Positions 40,313 to 52,090 of a stretch of DNA of 64,000 nt are shown one piece after another (within the stretch, counting starts at the first letter, position 1; every line of letters starts with the position of its first letter). The notes beneath the pieces were generated by a model. That model was given only the letters and a program-made list of their open reading frames with translations. It was not told the origin of the DNA and ran no database searches. Source of the DNA: Brachypodius melanocephalos (lineage: Eukaryota; Chordata; Aves; Passeriformes; Pycnonotidae); assembly GCA_013398615.1 (NCBI GenBank), contig VZSR01003022.1:64790-128789 (forward strand), in the 5' to 3' direction. The translations under genes were made by a program, and so were the position numbers.

Positions 40313-41514
40313 CTGAGAAGAGACATGAAGAGCTGTTGCCTGCTCGTGGTGGGTAGTGTTCATTTGAATTGGAGTCACGTAGATAAGTCTTCACTCCTGA
40401 TTAGTGAGAAAAGTGCTTGTTGCATTAGATCAAACTGTGCCTTCATTTATGTCTGTGAGCCCTGCACGGCAGATGTGGGCAGCCCAGCCTCGTAGGGTCA
40501 CACTGGTCTTTTGTCACCTCAAGAGTGAGTATTGTGAGAATCTGGTGTTTACTGTCTGACTGTATTTTATTCAAGAGTCAGTCAAGATAGATTTGTTAAA
40601 CCAAGCCCAGTCAGGCTTTCGCTACAGAGGGGCAACATCTACGAAGTACTCTGGCATTTGTGGTCGGCATCAGGACCTTTGGCAGTACAGATTGTGTTTT
40701 GCTGCCTTTCTGCAAAGAAGCACTGCAGGCTGCAGGACCAGAGGGCACAGCTCTGTATGGTTCCCTTCCTGAAAACAGCCTCAAATCCCATTGTCAGTGA
40801 AAGGCAATGACGTACCCTCCCTTGACTCCTGCTGTATTGGTAACACCAGGGCTGGTAAGGCTGAGCAGAAGTGTGCTTTGCGCACCCTGCGTTACCTGAA
40901 TTCTCTTCATGGTTTGGAAAAGCTGGATAAAATTACTTAGTCAATTTAAATTGAAGGCAGATCTTTAGCATAGGATTTGCTCATTTTAGTTCTTCCAGGT
41001 ATTTAGGATCTCTGTACTATATTGGTCTAAAAAACATCTTAAGTATCAAAATTTGATGGGTGGGATTTTTTGCCAATAAAACTCCCATAAAATTCATCCC
41101 TACCAGCAAATTTTTCTTATTTTCTTATGAGAGTTGGAGTGGTGCTTGCAACATGTATTCTAGGGTTAAGGATTTGACCAGAGGGCAGAATGGATTGTAG
41201 AACACAAAGGCTCCATGGTTTTCAATTAGTCAAAAGGTGTAAAGCTAAACTCCACACAGAGACCTTCATTGCAAGCACACATATTTTCTGGTTTTACATG
41301 GATGACTATGAGTGTGTATTTAGCCACATGGGTTATTAAATACAACTAATGAAATGGCATTTTCCTCCTTTCCAGAGGTTGCCCACGCCACATTTCTTAG
41401 AGGCTTTTGTTCTCTCTTCCTATTATACCAAACTCCTCAAACAAGCACATGAGAGGAGATCCCCACCAGCAGCAAACATATTGATCTGGCACAAGGAACC
41501 ACAACTAAAGCTAC

Positions 41515-41553
41515 CTTAGGGTTGTGGCATCATGCTGCCTGTCAATTGTGGTT
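41515..41553 (-). CDS. Nested gene, 39-nt micro-exon
   Basis: The acceptor TTTTTTGTTTGGCTACCAG precedes a 39-nt exon that reads TTIDRQHDATTL and ends in AG before the donor GTAGCT. Phases on both sides (2 in, 2 out) agree with the flanking exons. It is short, so its reality rests on that phase agreement and on the splice sites. Confidence 0.45.
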
Positions 41554-41785
41554 CTGGTAGCCAAACAAAAAATCCTTGTTCATCCTATTTGGATGTTTAT
41601 TGTGGAATTAATTAATAGAAGTTTACACAGCCCCAGCCACCTTCTAATAGATTTTAATATGAGTTTCCAGCCTTTCCTGAGCTCTCAGCTGATGCGCAGT
41701 AGAAGTGCACAGAGATAATTTACATCTCTGTTTGCTGCTTTTGACCAAACCTAAAATATCTTCAGTTAATTTCAGCCATGCTTAC

Positions 41786-41834
41786 AAGATAACCACTTTG
41801 ATTCTGCTGCCAGCATTGTTTTGGTGTGCTCCCT
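41786..41834 (-). CDS. Nested gene, most upstream exon found
   Basis: This 49-nt exon lies between a plausible acceptor (GTACTAAGCAG) and a strong donor (TT|GTAAGC). It enters in phase 1 and leaves in phase 2. The translation is GAHQNNAGSRIKVVI, with the split codon TT|A giving Leu on joining the next exon. No Met is present, so further exons are expected at higher coordinates. I searched as far as about 43.5 kb and found none that fit in phase. Confidence 0.4.
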
Positions 41835-42387
41835 CTGCTTAGTACAGTGCGTGAGATAAATGGGAGAGTAGAACATTCAGACTTTTTTCAGTAAAGTCAA
41901 AGAATACTTTGTTCCTATTGATATGATTTCAAAATTTTGTGTCTTGTTGTGTTTTGAAGGATCCATTGCATAACTGCAATCAGTTAAAAATCTGACAAAT
42001 TGCAATCATTTTTATTTACTCTAAACTCTGAGTGCTTTTTTCAGAGGTTAAAATTCATTAAAATTAAAATGAAGGAGGAAGATGCGCTGAAAGCAGTTCT
42101 CTGTAAGGGAGAACAGTTCTCCATTACCTGCAGAGCTTGGATTTAATTGGTGAACACAGCGATCACAAGATTAAGAGTCACTTCCACTGCAGAGCTGTAG
42201 CAAGATTGTCTTAACATTTTGGAAATGCTTCTGTTAGGATGGGGGCTCAAACAGGAAAATTTTGGATGGGTGAGTAAATCAGTAACAAAAATTCAATCTT
42301 AGTTTTGAGCGGGAGACCAAAGGAAAGGGACAACAGGCATTCTCTAAGGCCAGCTCCTGCTCAGCATGTGCCACATGTCTCCCACAG

Positions 42388-42620
42388 CCCCCTGCTCGCT
42401 GTCTGCTTTGCTGCCTCCTGTGGAATCCCAGGAATTGCCCTGCTCACTCTGGGAGTGAACCCTCTCACTGGGGCCCTAGGAGCCTTCAACATCTTCCTCT
42501 ACACGTGCTGTTACACACCCCTGAAGAGAATGAGCATTGCCAACACGTGGGTGGGAGCTGTTGTTGGGGCCATTCCCCCCATGATGGGCTGGACTGCAGC
42601 TACTGGGAGTCTGGATGCTG
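42388..42620 (+). CDS. COX10: COX10 internal exon (transmembrane core)
   Basis: This 233-nt exon enters in phase 2 (C completes Ser AGC) after CTCCCACAG and leaves in phase 1 (G of a Gly codon) at the donor GTGAGT (42621). The translation runs from PLLAVCFAASCGIPGIALL through GVNPLTGALGAFNIFLY, TPLKRMSIANTW and VGAVVGAIPPMMGW to AATGSLDAG, all hallmark COX10 segments. It covers several membrane helices of the UbiA fold and the loop with TPLKR, which in the family faces the prenyl-diphosphate and heme site. The open frame continues both ways past the exon (42305-42721), but residues outside the splice sites do not match the family. A CR1 fragment begins about 100 bp downstream, in the intron. 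Confidence 0.98.
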
Positions 42621-42721
42621 GTGAGTATAAAACCCTTTCATCAGGGAGACTGGTTGCCAGGGTAGCTAAAAAAACCCGCTCAAAAGGCAGTAAACTTTCT
42701 TCTTTGTGCTTGTTGACCTGA

Positions 42722-42845
42722 CCAGGCCATGTTGGACACAGGTTGCAGCAACCCGGTTTTGTTGAAGGAGTCCCCGGCCATGGCAGAGGGTGGAAAGAGA
42801 TGATCTTTAAGGTCTCTTCCAACCCAAACCATTCTATAATCCCGT
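42722..42845 (+). mobile_element. CR1 LINE 3' end, 100 bp from a COX10 donor
   Basis: GGCCATGTTGGACACAGGTT, AGAGGGTGGAAAGAGATGAT and CCAACCCAAACCATTCTATA are + strand CR1 sequence. It is in the COX10 intron close to the 42620 splice site. Confidence 0.88.
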
Positions 42846-43774
42846 GGTAAGGCTTTGAAAGCAGCTAATATTGGTAATATTCTCCTTACACGGATATTTC
42901 AGGTCAAACCTGAGCTGATAAAGTAGCATGTCCTATTGAATATGTGTTTTGACCATCTTAAAAAAAAATCCAGAAGGAAAATAGTGTCTATGATGTTTAC
43001 ATAGGAGAAAATGTTACATAATTTCAGGATTCAAACCATATCCAGTAAGATCCAACTTGCAAGGAACTTTCAGCTGGAAAATTCCCAGATGTGTTTTACT
43101 ATATTTCCACAAGCCATAAAATATCCTGCGAAAATTAATTTATTGGTGTATTTCTTAATTACCCATTGCTAAACCCTAAGTTATAAATGCTCCTTCCCCC
43201 ATCCTTGAAAAGCAAACGAAAATTTCTATTTTAGTAACTGTGAACCATTTTTACATCCCTTGTAAAACACTGATCTCTTCAGCAGCTCTACTCTGACACA
43301 ATCAGGCCTTGTTTTCCCTGCCAGCTAGAAACTTAAGAATCAAAGTGGCTCCACAAACTTACAGTCTGAAACAACTAATGAAGTGCAATTAATAGGTCTG
43401 TTAAGAATTGGTTTAGCGCACACTCATCCCACAGGGGGGCATATTTAAGTCTTGAATAATACTTCCAACAACAAGGCTTTTAACTAGAAATTATCAGAAT
43501 TTGTGCAAAATCTGTTCTTTATGCACTTCCTAATAAAAGTCCATCTGAGTTGGTTTTGTGGCTACATGTTCCCACACACATGTAAACCAGAGCAAGGATG
43601 GAAGGTGGTGTGGAGTTTTTTTTTCATTGCATGCTGCTTCTATACAAATATTTGCTTCTCTGAAATGATAGAAATTATATGTGAGAGTATCTGTTGTGTC
43701 TTATGTTGAAGAGTGCACATCAGACATTGTTAGCAGCTCTGTAATTTAGAAGAGAAGAGGGAACATGACAAAAA

Positions 43775-44220
43775 AGTCATTGAGGGGCTGGAGCATGTCC
43801 AGGGAAGGGAACAGAGCTGGGAAAAGGGCTGGAGCACCAGGAGCAGCTGAGGGAGCTTGGGGTGGGGAAGGTCAACATGGAGAAAAGGAGGGTCAGGGGG
43901 GGCCATGTGGCTCTGCACAACTCCCTGACAGGAGATGACAGCCAGATGGGGGTCAGGCTCTGCTCCCAGGGAACATGTTCAGGAGGAGAGGGAACAGTTG
44001 TAACAGGAGAAGTCAGGAAAACTTCCTAAAGTTTCTTCACATGAAGGGTGGTCAGGGATTGGAAGACTGCCCAGGGTTGTGATGGAATCACCATTCCAAT
44101 GTTCAAAAAATGGGTGGATGTTGTACTTGAGGACATGGTTTAATGGTGAACATGGTGCTGGGGTGATGGATGGACTTGATCTGAAAGGACACTTCCAACC
44201 TTAGCAATTCTACGATTCTT
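43775..44220 (+). mobile_element. CR1 LINE 3' end (about 445 bp)
   Basis: One of the longest CR1 pieces in the window. GAGGGGCTGGAGCATGTCCA, AGGAGCAGCTGAGGGAGCTT, GGTCAGGCTCTGCTCCCAGG and the end CCTTAGCAATTCTACGATTC are in + orientation. Confidence 0.93.
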
Positions 44221-45802
44221 AATTAATAGAATTAATTAAAGCCAAAATGTATGTTTTTAAGACCCTTATAATTCTGGCTGCAGATACTTAGACCTTGACT
44301 CTAACATTTTGGGGATTAATGTGTTGGTTTTGCCACTTCATTGCAGAGTTGGTGTCCAAGGATGACTCTCATGTGTCTGTGCTTCATCTGCACAGTTCAG
44401 CCTGAGGAGCTGGAGTGCAGAGCTGCATGTCTCCAAAAGCCCTTGCTGTAGAGGCCAGTGAAAGCCCAGCATGTTAAACTGGCACTGATTGTCATTAGCT
44501 TTAATTTGTCAATTTGCTCTTTGAGACCTGTTTTGCAAAGAGCAAAGCTGTCCCAGTACAGCAGCAGAGAGGGCAGCAGTAAGCTCTTCCTCTCTAATTT
44601 GCAGCTAAATTGTGGTTATGTGACCCTGTGCCAGTTCTGCTGTGGAGGGAATGATCCCTGGCAATGATGCCATCAGTGGAAGGTGATAACTTTAAGCCAC
44701 CCAAGCAAACTTTGTCAGAATACGATAATCTGGTGCATAGCTAGTATGTTCTGTGTAGCTAAAACTTCTTATAATCACCTCCTAGTCTGCATCAGGGAGG
44801 CCAGGCGGCTTGTTTAATAAAGAAATGTTATTGAGCTGATACTGTTGTTTGTAATGAAGCACACCTGGGGAGAGTCCTGAAAACAGGGTCTGGAATGTAA
44901 TATTTTAGTGCAGTTCAGTATTAAATGAAAACAAAAAATCCCCAACACAGACCCTACAAACACTTTTACAGAAAAAAAGGAAATAACTAGAAGAAAAGGA
45001 TGGCATTTTAGACTATGATTTTCAGTGTTAAACATTCTACTTTTGCAAATAAGAGTTCAGTCCCTAGCAACATCGTATCCATGCAGAATACAGGCGTGCA
45101 TCCATACACAGTGTGCAGGCATGCATCCCTTCCCTAACCAGCCTGGTCTCAGTTGCTGAACTCATTAATAATGTGTAATTAGTCTGGAGACTTAACCTAG
45201 TTTTAGGCAGAGGTGTGAAAATGCCTTTGCACCTCATTTTAAAAAAATCATCTACTCGATAACAAAAAGGAATGTGAAGGAAGGGAGGCAGGAAACTAAT
45301 GAGAAGGAAAGTTCTCACCACTAAAGTGGTGGGGTTTTGAGTTTACATTTTTCTGTGGGTTTTCCCTCCTTGTAATCTCACAGCAGCCACATTGTTATGC
45401 ATGTTGCTGGTTATAGGGAAAACAATATTTAAGTGTAGCCCTTTCATTACCATTTGTGGGGAGAGCTAAGCATTAAACTGTTAAGTATAACTATTAGGAC
45501 TGCTATGTCTCCTCCCTGCAAGAGTTTCGTGACGTGGAAGCTGTGAGGTATCTTGTTCTTTGTGAGAGCTGGAAATGGCTCCATAGAGAGTTCAAGATGA
45601 TTCCTCCTTTCCAGTTCCAGAGCTAATAAGAAAGTATCTCAGAGTGGAGCAGCCTTGTTTAAATTTGTCCTCATTTTGTTTATGACTTTCAAAGATTAAT
45701 ACCTTGGCAGTTTCTTGCACAAGAAACAAATACTGTGTATTTACAAATAGAAGTCTGGGACCCTCATATTTCCAGTGATGCAAGCACTTGATGTAATTTA
45801 TA

Positions 45803-46025
45803 GAATAATCATAGAATAACTTGGGTTCATAAGGAACCTTAAAAACCATCCTGTTCCAGCCCCCTGCCCTGGGCAGGGACACCTTCCACTAGACCAGGTT
45901 TGCTCCAAGACTCATCCAACCTGGCCTTGGACACTTCAGTGATGGGGTAGCCACAGCTGCTCTGGGCAGCCTGTGCCAGGGTCTCAGTGCCCTCTGAGAA
46001 GTTTCTTACACTATACATCTTTGCA
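45803..46025 (-). mobile_element. CR1 LINE 3' end
   Basis: Reverse-strand CR1. It includes AATCATAGAATAACTTGGGT, AGGGACACCTTCCACTAGAC, CAACCTGGCCTTGGACACTT and GCTGCTCTGGGCAGCCTGTG. Confidence 0.92.
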
Positions 46026-46904
46026 GATCTCATGGTACTTCCCAGGAATGTTTGGTTCCATTTCTGCCCTGATAGGTAACTTTAATGATATGCTCTTAAG
46101 CCTGATTGAACATCCCACCCCCAACCCTGGATTTTGTGCCAATGTAATTTAGGGAAAACCTCCCATTTCAAAAGCAAAAGATAAGGTTATCTCTGGGAAG
46201 ATGTGGAATTCTTTGTTGTGGGTTTGGGGAGGGTTGTCGTTTTTTAATGGCAGCTGTTTGAAACTGATGAAAGATGGGGAATGTTAACATTTCCTCACTG
46301 GGGGAGTGATTGCAGGTGAGACGGTCAGAAGTGCATGATAAATGTAATTTATCACATGGATATCACTGCCATGTATCTGGGGTATTTATGCAGAACTTAA
46401 CTGCCAGCGTGTGATTTGCAGTAACACGTTTGCTTCCTTGAAAGCAGATTTCATTGCTCCTTCGTGGGACTAATTGTTTCTGAAGAGATTTGTTTTTCAA
46501 GTAAATCAAGATAGCTTCAAATTATTTTTACAAGAGAAGGACTAGCAGGAAAATAATGACATTCACTTAAAACCTTAAGTGATAGCAGAGAGACAGGAAG
46601 ATAGGTCAAACTTGGCAGTGTCTCCTGTTCTGTGTCAGATCCCCCTCCTGCATGGGATCCACAAGCAGAAGAGCTCCTGGCTGTGCCACAATGCTGCTGA
46701 GCTTGTGCACAGGGATCCTTAGAAACAGAGCTGTTTATTTTGGTGTGGGAGAGGCAAAGTGCATTAATGCTTTAAATTACCCTTGAGCTGCTGTTATATC
46801 TCCCCAGATTAACGTCCATTTAAACTTATTATTTCTAGTTAATAGAAAACTGAATCTAGAGTAAATGTCTCCAAATGCCACAGCCCATTTTTTGTCTTGC
46901 ACAT

Positions 46905-47335
46905 TTTCATAGAATCACAGAATGGTTTGGATTGGAAGGGACCTTATAGATTCTCCTATTCCAACCCACTGCCATGGCAAGGACACCTTCCACTATCCCA
47001 GGTTGCTCCAAGCCCTGTCCAACCTGGCCTTGGACACCTTCAGGGCTGGGGCAGCAACAGCTTCTCTGTGCAACTTGTGCCAGGGCCTCACCACCCTCAC
47101 AGCCGAGAATTTCTTCCTAATACCAAATCTGAATGTCCCCTCTCTCAGTTTGAACCCATTCCCCCTTGTCCTGTCACTGCATTTCCTGATGCAGAATTGT
47201 TCTCAGGCTTCCGTGTAGGCCGTTCAGATCCTGGAAGGTGCTGTGAGTTCTCCAGACAACCTTCTCCAGGGTGAACAACCCCAATTCTCTCAGCCTGTTC
47301 CCATAGGGAAGATGCTTCAGTCTCCTTATCAACTT
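46905..47335 (-). mobile_element. CR1 LINE 3' end (about 430 bp)
   Basis: Reverse-strand CR1 from AGAATCACAGAATGGTTTGG to the upstream part CAACCCCAATTCTCTCAGCC. The overlapping frames at 46897-47274 and 46922-47218 are shadows of this element, not genes. Confidence 0.95.
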
Positions 47336-50300
47336 TGTGGGCTCCTTTGGGTTTGCTCCAACAGTCCCATGTCCTTTTTACTGTGAGGGCCCAAGAACTT
47401 TTTTCCTTCTTCCACTACCTGTGCTCTGCTCAGGCACTGAAGGCTGGATCCTGCTGGCGAGCAGGATCAGTGTCACCGATTGGAGCAGTTTGGTGCCACA
47501 GAGTTCATACAAACCACCCAGTGAGATGGAAGTGACAAGCAGGGCTCCTCAACATAATGTGCTTATCAGCTAGAGGGATTTATTCTGAGTAGGTGGTGGC
47601 AGAGCAGATAAGGGCGCTGACAGTTCGGCAGACATTGCACAGCCGCGGTGGCCCAGGAGCCATAGGTATTACTGCACCAAAGAATGTTTATCTCAAGAGA
47701 CTTTTTAGTTTATCAGATGCTCCACTCCTGGTCTCGTTTCCCTGAAAGACATCTTGTACTGATTTTCATTCATTTTCAGAAATTTAAATAATTCCTCGGG
47801 GTATGGAATTTATAGACTCAGTATCAATTGTAATCATGTGGAGGCTGATTTTTAAATTGCCTTTACTTTGTAATTCAAATTGTGTTGTATGGTAGACATT
47901 AATTATGTCAGCCAGCATCTATTTACAAGAGGGGATTTAAAAACGGGCAGTTCTTATCAGCTGGTGACATTTGGCAGATGGATGGTTTCAGTAACAAAAA
48001 AAGGAGAATAGGAAAGAGGGGGGGCCTGTGCCCAACCTGCCAAAGGCTGGAGTCTCTCATACCTTCCCTGGTGTAGCACTTGTCTGCCAGTAGGAGGGAG
48101 AGCAAAACAACAGCTTAATTGCATGCAAAACAAGTTTGGAGATCTTTGTGTCCCTTCCAGTTAAGCACTTGGAGCTTTCAAAGCCCCTTGATGTGGGAGC
48201 AGGTCTGGGAGCCAGCCGCCAGAGCAGGGCAATTCCAGCGTCCTGCTGCTGGAGGAGAGGAGGCTCTAGCTATAAACTCCCACTGGTAAACTCAGCTTTT
48301 CAGGGTTTCACTTCCCAGATGAAAGAGGAGAATTTGTGGTCTGTTCCAGAGTAAACCGAGATATTCATGTCACTGACATATGAGACTTGGAGCTGGGGGC
48401 CCAAGAGTATGCTTTGTGGGGGTAAAAACTGTAAAAAATGAGGCAGAGGGACAATACTAGTCAGAGCAGCTGGTCTGAATTTAGGACAAAAGCCAGTGGG
48501 CTGTTTTTTTTCTTCCTTTCCATCTTCATAAGAGACAAAAGAAATGGCAGTTCCACTGCTGGGGCACCTGGGGACTGACCCCACAAGTTCACAGGCAGCA
48601 TGCCCTTTGCCTGGTTCTCTCCCCCATGTGTAGCTGATGGGGGAGCCCTGTGCCCGTGCGTGTGAAACACAACACCCACAGAGAAATCAGGACTGGGGAG
48701 ATCTGCAGGAGGGACTCCCACTTTTGAGCTAGTGGCAGCCCTGCCACAGCTTGAAAAGAGGTGGCTGATGAGGATCCCCTACATGGCTCTGCAGGTTTGC
48801 AATCCTCTGCTGAGTCTGGTCCTTCGGTAAATGCTTCCTAAACATATTTGCAGAAGACTGTATTTTCATCTTACCAACAACAGGCTCCTCCTTAATGGCA
48901 TCTCTTGCTGGGGTTAGCTAAGGCAAGTTATATATGGTGGCGTTGTTTTCCCAGCCTTGCCTGGGTAATGAAAGGTGTTTCCCTGCGAGGTTTTTGGCTG
49001 CAATAACCTGTTGTGTGTCACACAAGAAGTGCTCATGCCTGTATGTATCCATACACACAGAGCTGTTTTCCATGTGCTGAGCCTACCTGAGGACATCTGG
49101 CTTCCTTCTGTTAAAGGCAGAAGCCAGGAACACTCTCGAGGTGAAAAATCCCACAGCCAACTTCATTTCCTATTCCTGATGGACGCTGAGGATCCTTTTG
49201 TTTGGCAGACAAGCCAAACACACGTCCAACATCCCCTTCCCTTTCAACGCTGCTGCAGAGGAGTCTATTGCAGCCCCTAGATGCTCCTGCTCCACAGGCC
49301 TTTTGTGCCATCCTTCAAAAGAAGCAGCTATTGAAACCCCTGACCATGAAGCTTTTGAGTTTTCCAGTGTTTTCCTCGTCGCCCTTGGTTTCCATGATGG
49401 TGTAACCTTGGAGGGGCACAATGCGGGCTGGGCCATGCATCCCACACTGACAGCCGGGGCCATTGTCCCAGCCCAGGGACCTTGTGTGGAGCTTTAGAAG
49501 TGATACTTTCCCTTTCTCCTCTCAAGGCTGCTTCGCAGCTCTCGTGCCATCCAGCTCAAGGAGTAGCATCTGCTTTTGTTTTCCAGTGGAAGCAGAAGTG
49601 GGCAAGATAGAGCGGAATTGCATCAGTTTGGTTAAGATTAGTATCTAGGTAATTCCCAAATGCCTTTGTGTTTGAAAAGGCTTCATAATTGCAAATTAGG
49701 ATGTAAATTTTGACTAGCTAATCCTGTTCCTAATTGTTAAGACAGCGGGAAGAATTAAGTAGCTGGTAATGTTTCTCTTCAGGAGGGATGAATGATATCA
49801 GGACAATATCTGGAATACTTTTAACTGGAGGTCAGTTGCTTTAACAATCATTTTCCATCACCAAAGCAAGCTGAAGCACAGCCAGTGATAATTGTTCCTT
49901 CCTGCTCTCCTTCGCAAACAGAAAATGCAACCAAGAGCTGAACAAACCAGTCCTTATGGATCAGAACATCACAGTGTGTTCTGGTCATGACTCTCCAAAC
50001 CACTGTGAATCTTTGTACCAATAGCCCCAAATAATCCTTTAAGATTGCATTAAACTTGAAGTGGGCAACTAGGCTTTGACAAGATTTTAAAATCTTTTTC
50101 TTTACCCCCTGAATTGCTGATAGTTAGAAATCTCCGGGGAAAACTAGTGTGTTAAACTTGTGAATGAACATGAAAGAAAAGACAGAAAATAAAGGTTTTG
50201 GGCTTGTATTCTCTACATTTCTTGTGAATGCAATATCCTGCAAAACTTATGTAGGACTGTGGCGAAGAGTTTGCGCTGGTTATGTTAAAATTTCTGATAG

Positions 50301-50895
50301 AAAAGATGGAAAAGGCAGCCTGAGACAGCACGGGTGCTCACAGACAGGTGGCTACAGCTGGACCAGGTCAAATCTCTGAGGTCTAATCTACCTTGTCTGG
50401 ATTAAAGAGGAGTAATTTGTTCAACATCTTTTAAGGGAAGAGAGCCAGTTGTGCGCTATCAAGTAAAACGGTGTGTGGTTGTTTCCTGACTACGATCCAT
50501 TAAGAGACTGAGCTTACACCGCCAAAGCCTTCCCCTCCCTACAGCAGCCAAACTCCTACCCGTTTCCTAGAGACAAAAGGCCGGTGCTTTCCTCTCTTAA
50601 GTCACAGCTACCAATGTCTGGAAATAATTTTAAAATTCCTTCACATTATTCAAGGCAGAAGAATTACTAAAATTATGCTTTAAGGAAAACAGCATTCTTA
50701 GGTTGCCAAGGCAGTAAACACCAGCTTTGGGAAATGCAGTTAAGATTTCAACATCTGTTTTGGAGCTGATACTTAACTATTCCATGTTTATTTTAATGCC
50801 TGGTTGGCTGCTTCCCAGTTATACATACGTAGCACCAAAGCAAAGACAGAAGGAGCGAGTCTGTTCTTGAACTGATGCTACAGGTTAGCTCTCAT

Positions 50896-51440
50896 TCCTC
50901 CTCTCCTCTCTCCTCTCCTCTCCTCTCCTCCTNNNNNNNNNNNNNNNNNNNNNNNNNNNNNNNNNNNNNNNNNNNNNNNNNNNNNNNNNNNNNNNNNNNN
51001 NNNNNNNNNNNNNNNNNNNNNNNNNNNNNNNNNNNNNNNNNNNNNNNNNNNNNNNNNNNNNNNNNNNNNNNNNNNNNNNNNNNNNNNNNNNNNNNNNNNN
51101 NNNNNNNNNNNNNNNNNNNNNNNNNNNNNNNNNNNNNNNNNNNNNNNNNNNNNNNNNNNNNNNNNNNNNNNNNNNNNNNNNNNNNNNNNNNNNNNNNNNN
51201 NNNNNNNNNNNNNNNNNNNNNNNNNNNNNNNNNNNNNNNNNNNNNNNNNNNNNNNNNNNNNNNNNNNNNNNNNNNNNNNNNNNNNNNNNNNNNNNNNNNN
51301 NNNNNNNNNNNNNNNNNNNNNNNNNNNNNNNNNNNNNNNNNNNNNNNNNNNNNNNNNNNNNNNNNNNNNNNNNNNNNNNNNNNNNNNNNNNNNNNNNNNN
51401 NNNNNNNNNNNTCCTCTCCTCTCCCCTCCTCTCCCCTCCA
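50896..51440. repeat. (TCCTC)n / (CTCTC) pyrimidine microsatellite with gap
   Basis: The sequence on both sides of the gap is a 5-bp TCCTC repeat. The right-hand flank has CCCCTCC variants. The element is one strand pure pyrimidine. Confidence 0.96.
50933..51411. other. Assembly gap (479 N)
   Basis: Unresolved bases inside the TCCTC repeat in the last COX10 intron. The frames spanning it (228 and 187 residues, mostly X) are meaningless. Confidence 0.99.
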
Positions 51441-52034
51441 CCCTCTATTAAAAAGGAGGTCTATTACTATTCAAATAAATCATGAAGAAGTATTTAAGAA
51501 AATAAATAATAGCTTACACTTAAAATTCATGAGAAATAATAACACTTGTTATTTATCTTGAGCTCCATGGGTGCTTTAGGACCTATCTGGTTCTCTATGA
51601 TTGTGGAACTTTTGAGATGATTTAACACAGTGAAAAGAGATGAAAGATTAGGAACTCAGGAAGAAAATATTCCTATTTTGCGTACAGGAGTGAAAGAGTT
51701 CTGGAGACCTGAGCCTTGTTTTCTTTAGGTGACTTCATTTTTTTCCAAAATCAAACAGAACTGATCTGACAAGTTACTGAGATTTCTAAGTGTCTGCTGC
51801 ATCTGTGCCAGGTTCTCACACTTGGAGAGAAGAATTGGTCATAAATGGGCTCAATTGCAGCAATTAAAAATTTGGCCAAAAAGACTAATTTGGGGATATC
51901 CACAAGCCAGCCAGGTACTTGTGTCCTACAATTTATGAACTGTTGCAGAAAAGCAGAGAAATCTGAGTTCCTGTCAGTCTGCCTGTTCTCAGATTTCCAC
52001 AGGCTGTGGAGGACCCAAGAGACTCCAAGGTGCT

Positions 52035-52090
52035 GGGTGTCTCTGGGTGTCCCTGGGTGTCCCTGAGTGTCCCTGGGTGTCCCTGGGTGC
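52035..52090. repeat. 10-bp minisatellite
   Basis: About five copies of the unit TGTCCCTGGG with single substitutions (CTCTGGG, CCCTGAG). Confidence 0.85.

Larger units (their letters stand above)
34557..41834 (-). pseudogene. Unrecognised spliced gene nested antisense in COX10 (possibly a pseudogene)
   Basis: On the minus strand a chain of exons can be followed: 41834-41786, 41553-41515, 40312-40211, 38854-38689, 38389-38217, 36316-36251, 35875-35694, 35629-35428 and 34659-34557 (TGA). Five junctions join in the correct phase: the first three, 36316-36251 to 35875-35694, and the last. Most acceptors have pyrimidine tracts and several donors are near consensus. The predicted product is hydrophilic, rich in Glu, Lys, Gln and Ser, with likely helices in the middle; no membrane segment or catalytic motif is visible. 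The exons at 38389-38217 and 35875-35694 each need one frameshift, and the junction 35694 to 35629 is out of phase unless a weak donor is used. The start and promoter were not found; a 5' part is probably missing. I do not recognise the family. It is either a recently broken gene or an intact gene with assembly indels. Confidence 0.6.
24261..42387 (+). other. COX10: COX10 intron (18.1 kb), phase 2, hosting a minus-strand nested gene candidate
   Basis: The intron begins GTAAGG and ends CTCCCACAG. It splits a Ser codon (AG|C). From 34557 to 41834 it hosts the candidate antisense gene described separately. The remainder (24261-34556 and 41835-42387) contains CR1 fragments, an LTR-like insertion around 33.3-33.85 kb and otherwise unremarkable A+T-rich sequence in which I see no supported gene. 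The longest chance frame is 25438-25854 on the minus strand (138 codons), with no recognisable domain. Confidence 0.9.

Noticed and set aside
40895..40921. 27-nt potential exon of the nested gene (LFQTMKRIQ) with good splice sites
   Set aside because: Its phase does not fit the next exon; the exon at 41515-41553 fits better.
42123..42170. Minus-strand donor CTGCAG|GTAATG upstream of the nested gene
   Set aside because: All three frames contain stops before any acceptor.
43361..43396. Strong minus-strand donor GTAAGT with a short open segment upstream
   Set aside because: Joining it to the 41834 exon would create a TAG stop across the junction.
46897..47274. 125-codon + strand frame
   Set aside because: Entirely CR1 LINE 3' sequence.
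49198..49497. 99-codon + strand frame with an acceptor-like TTTGTTTGGCAG just before it
   Set aside because: Equal-length minus-strand frame overlaps it; peptide shows no coding character or family match.
50875..51561. 228-residue frame across the gap
   Set aside because: Made of N-derived X residues and simple repeat.
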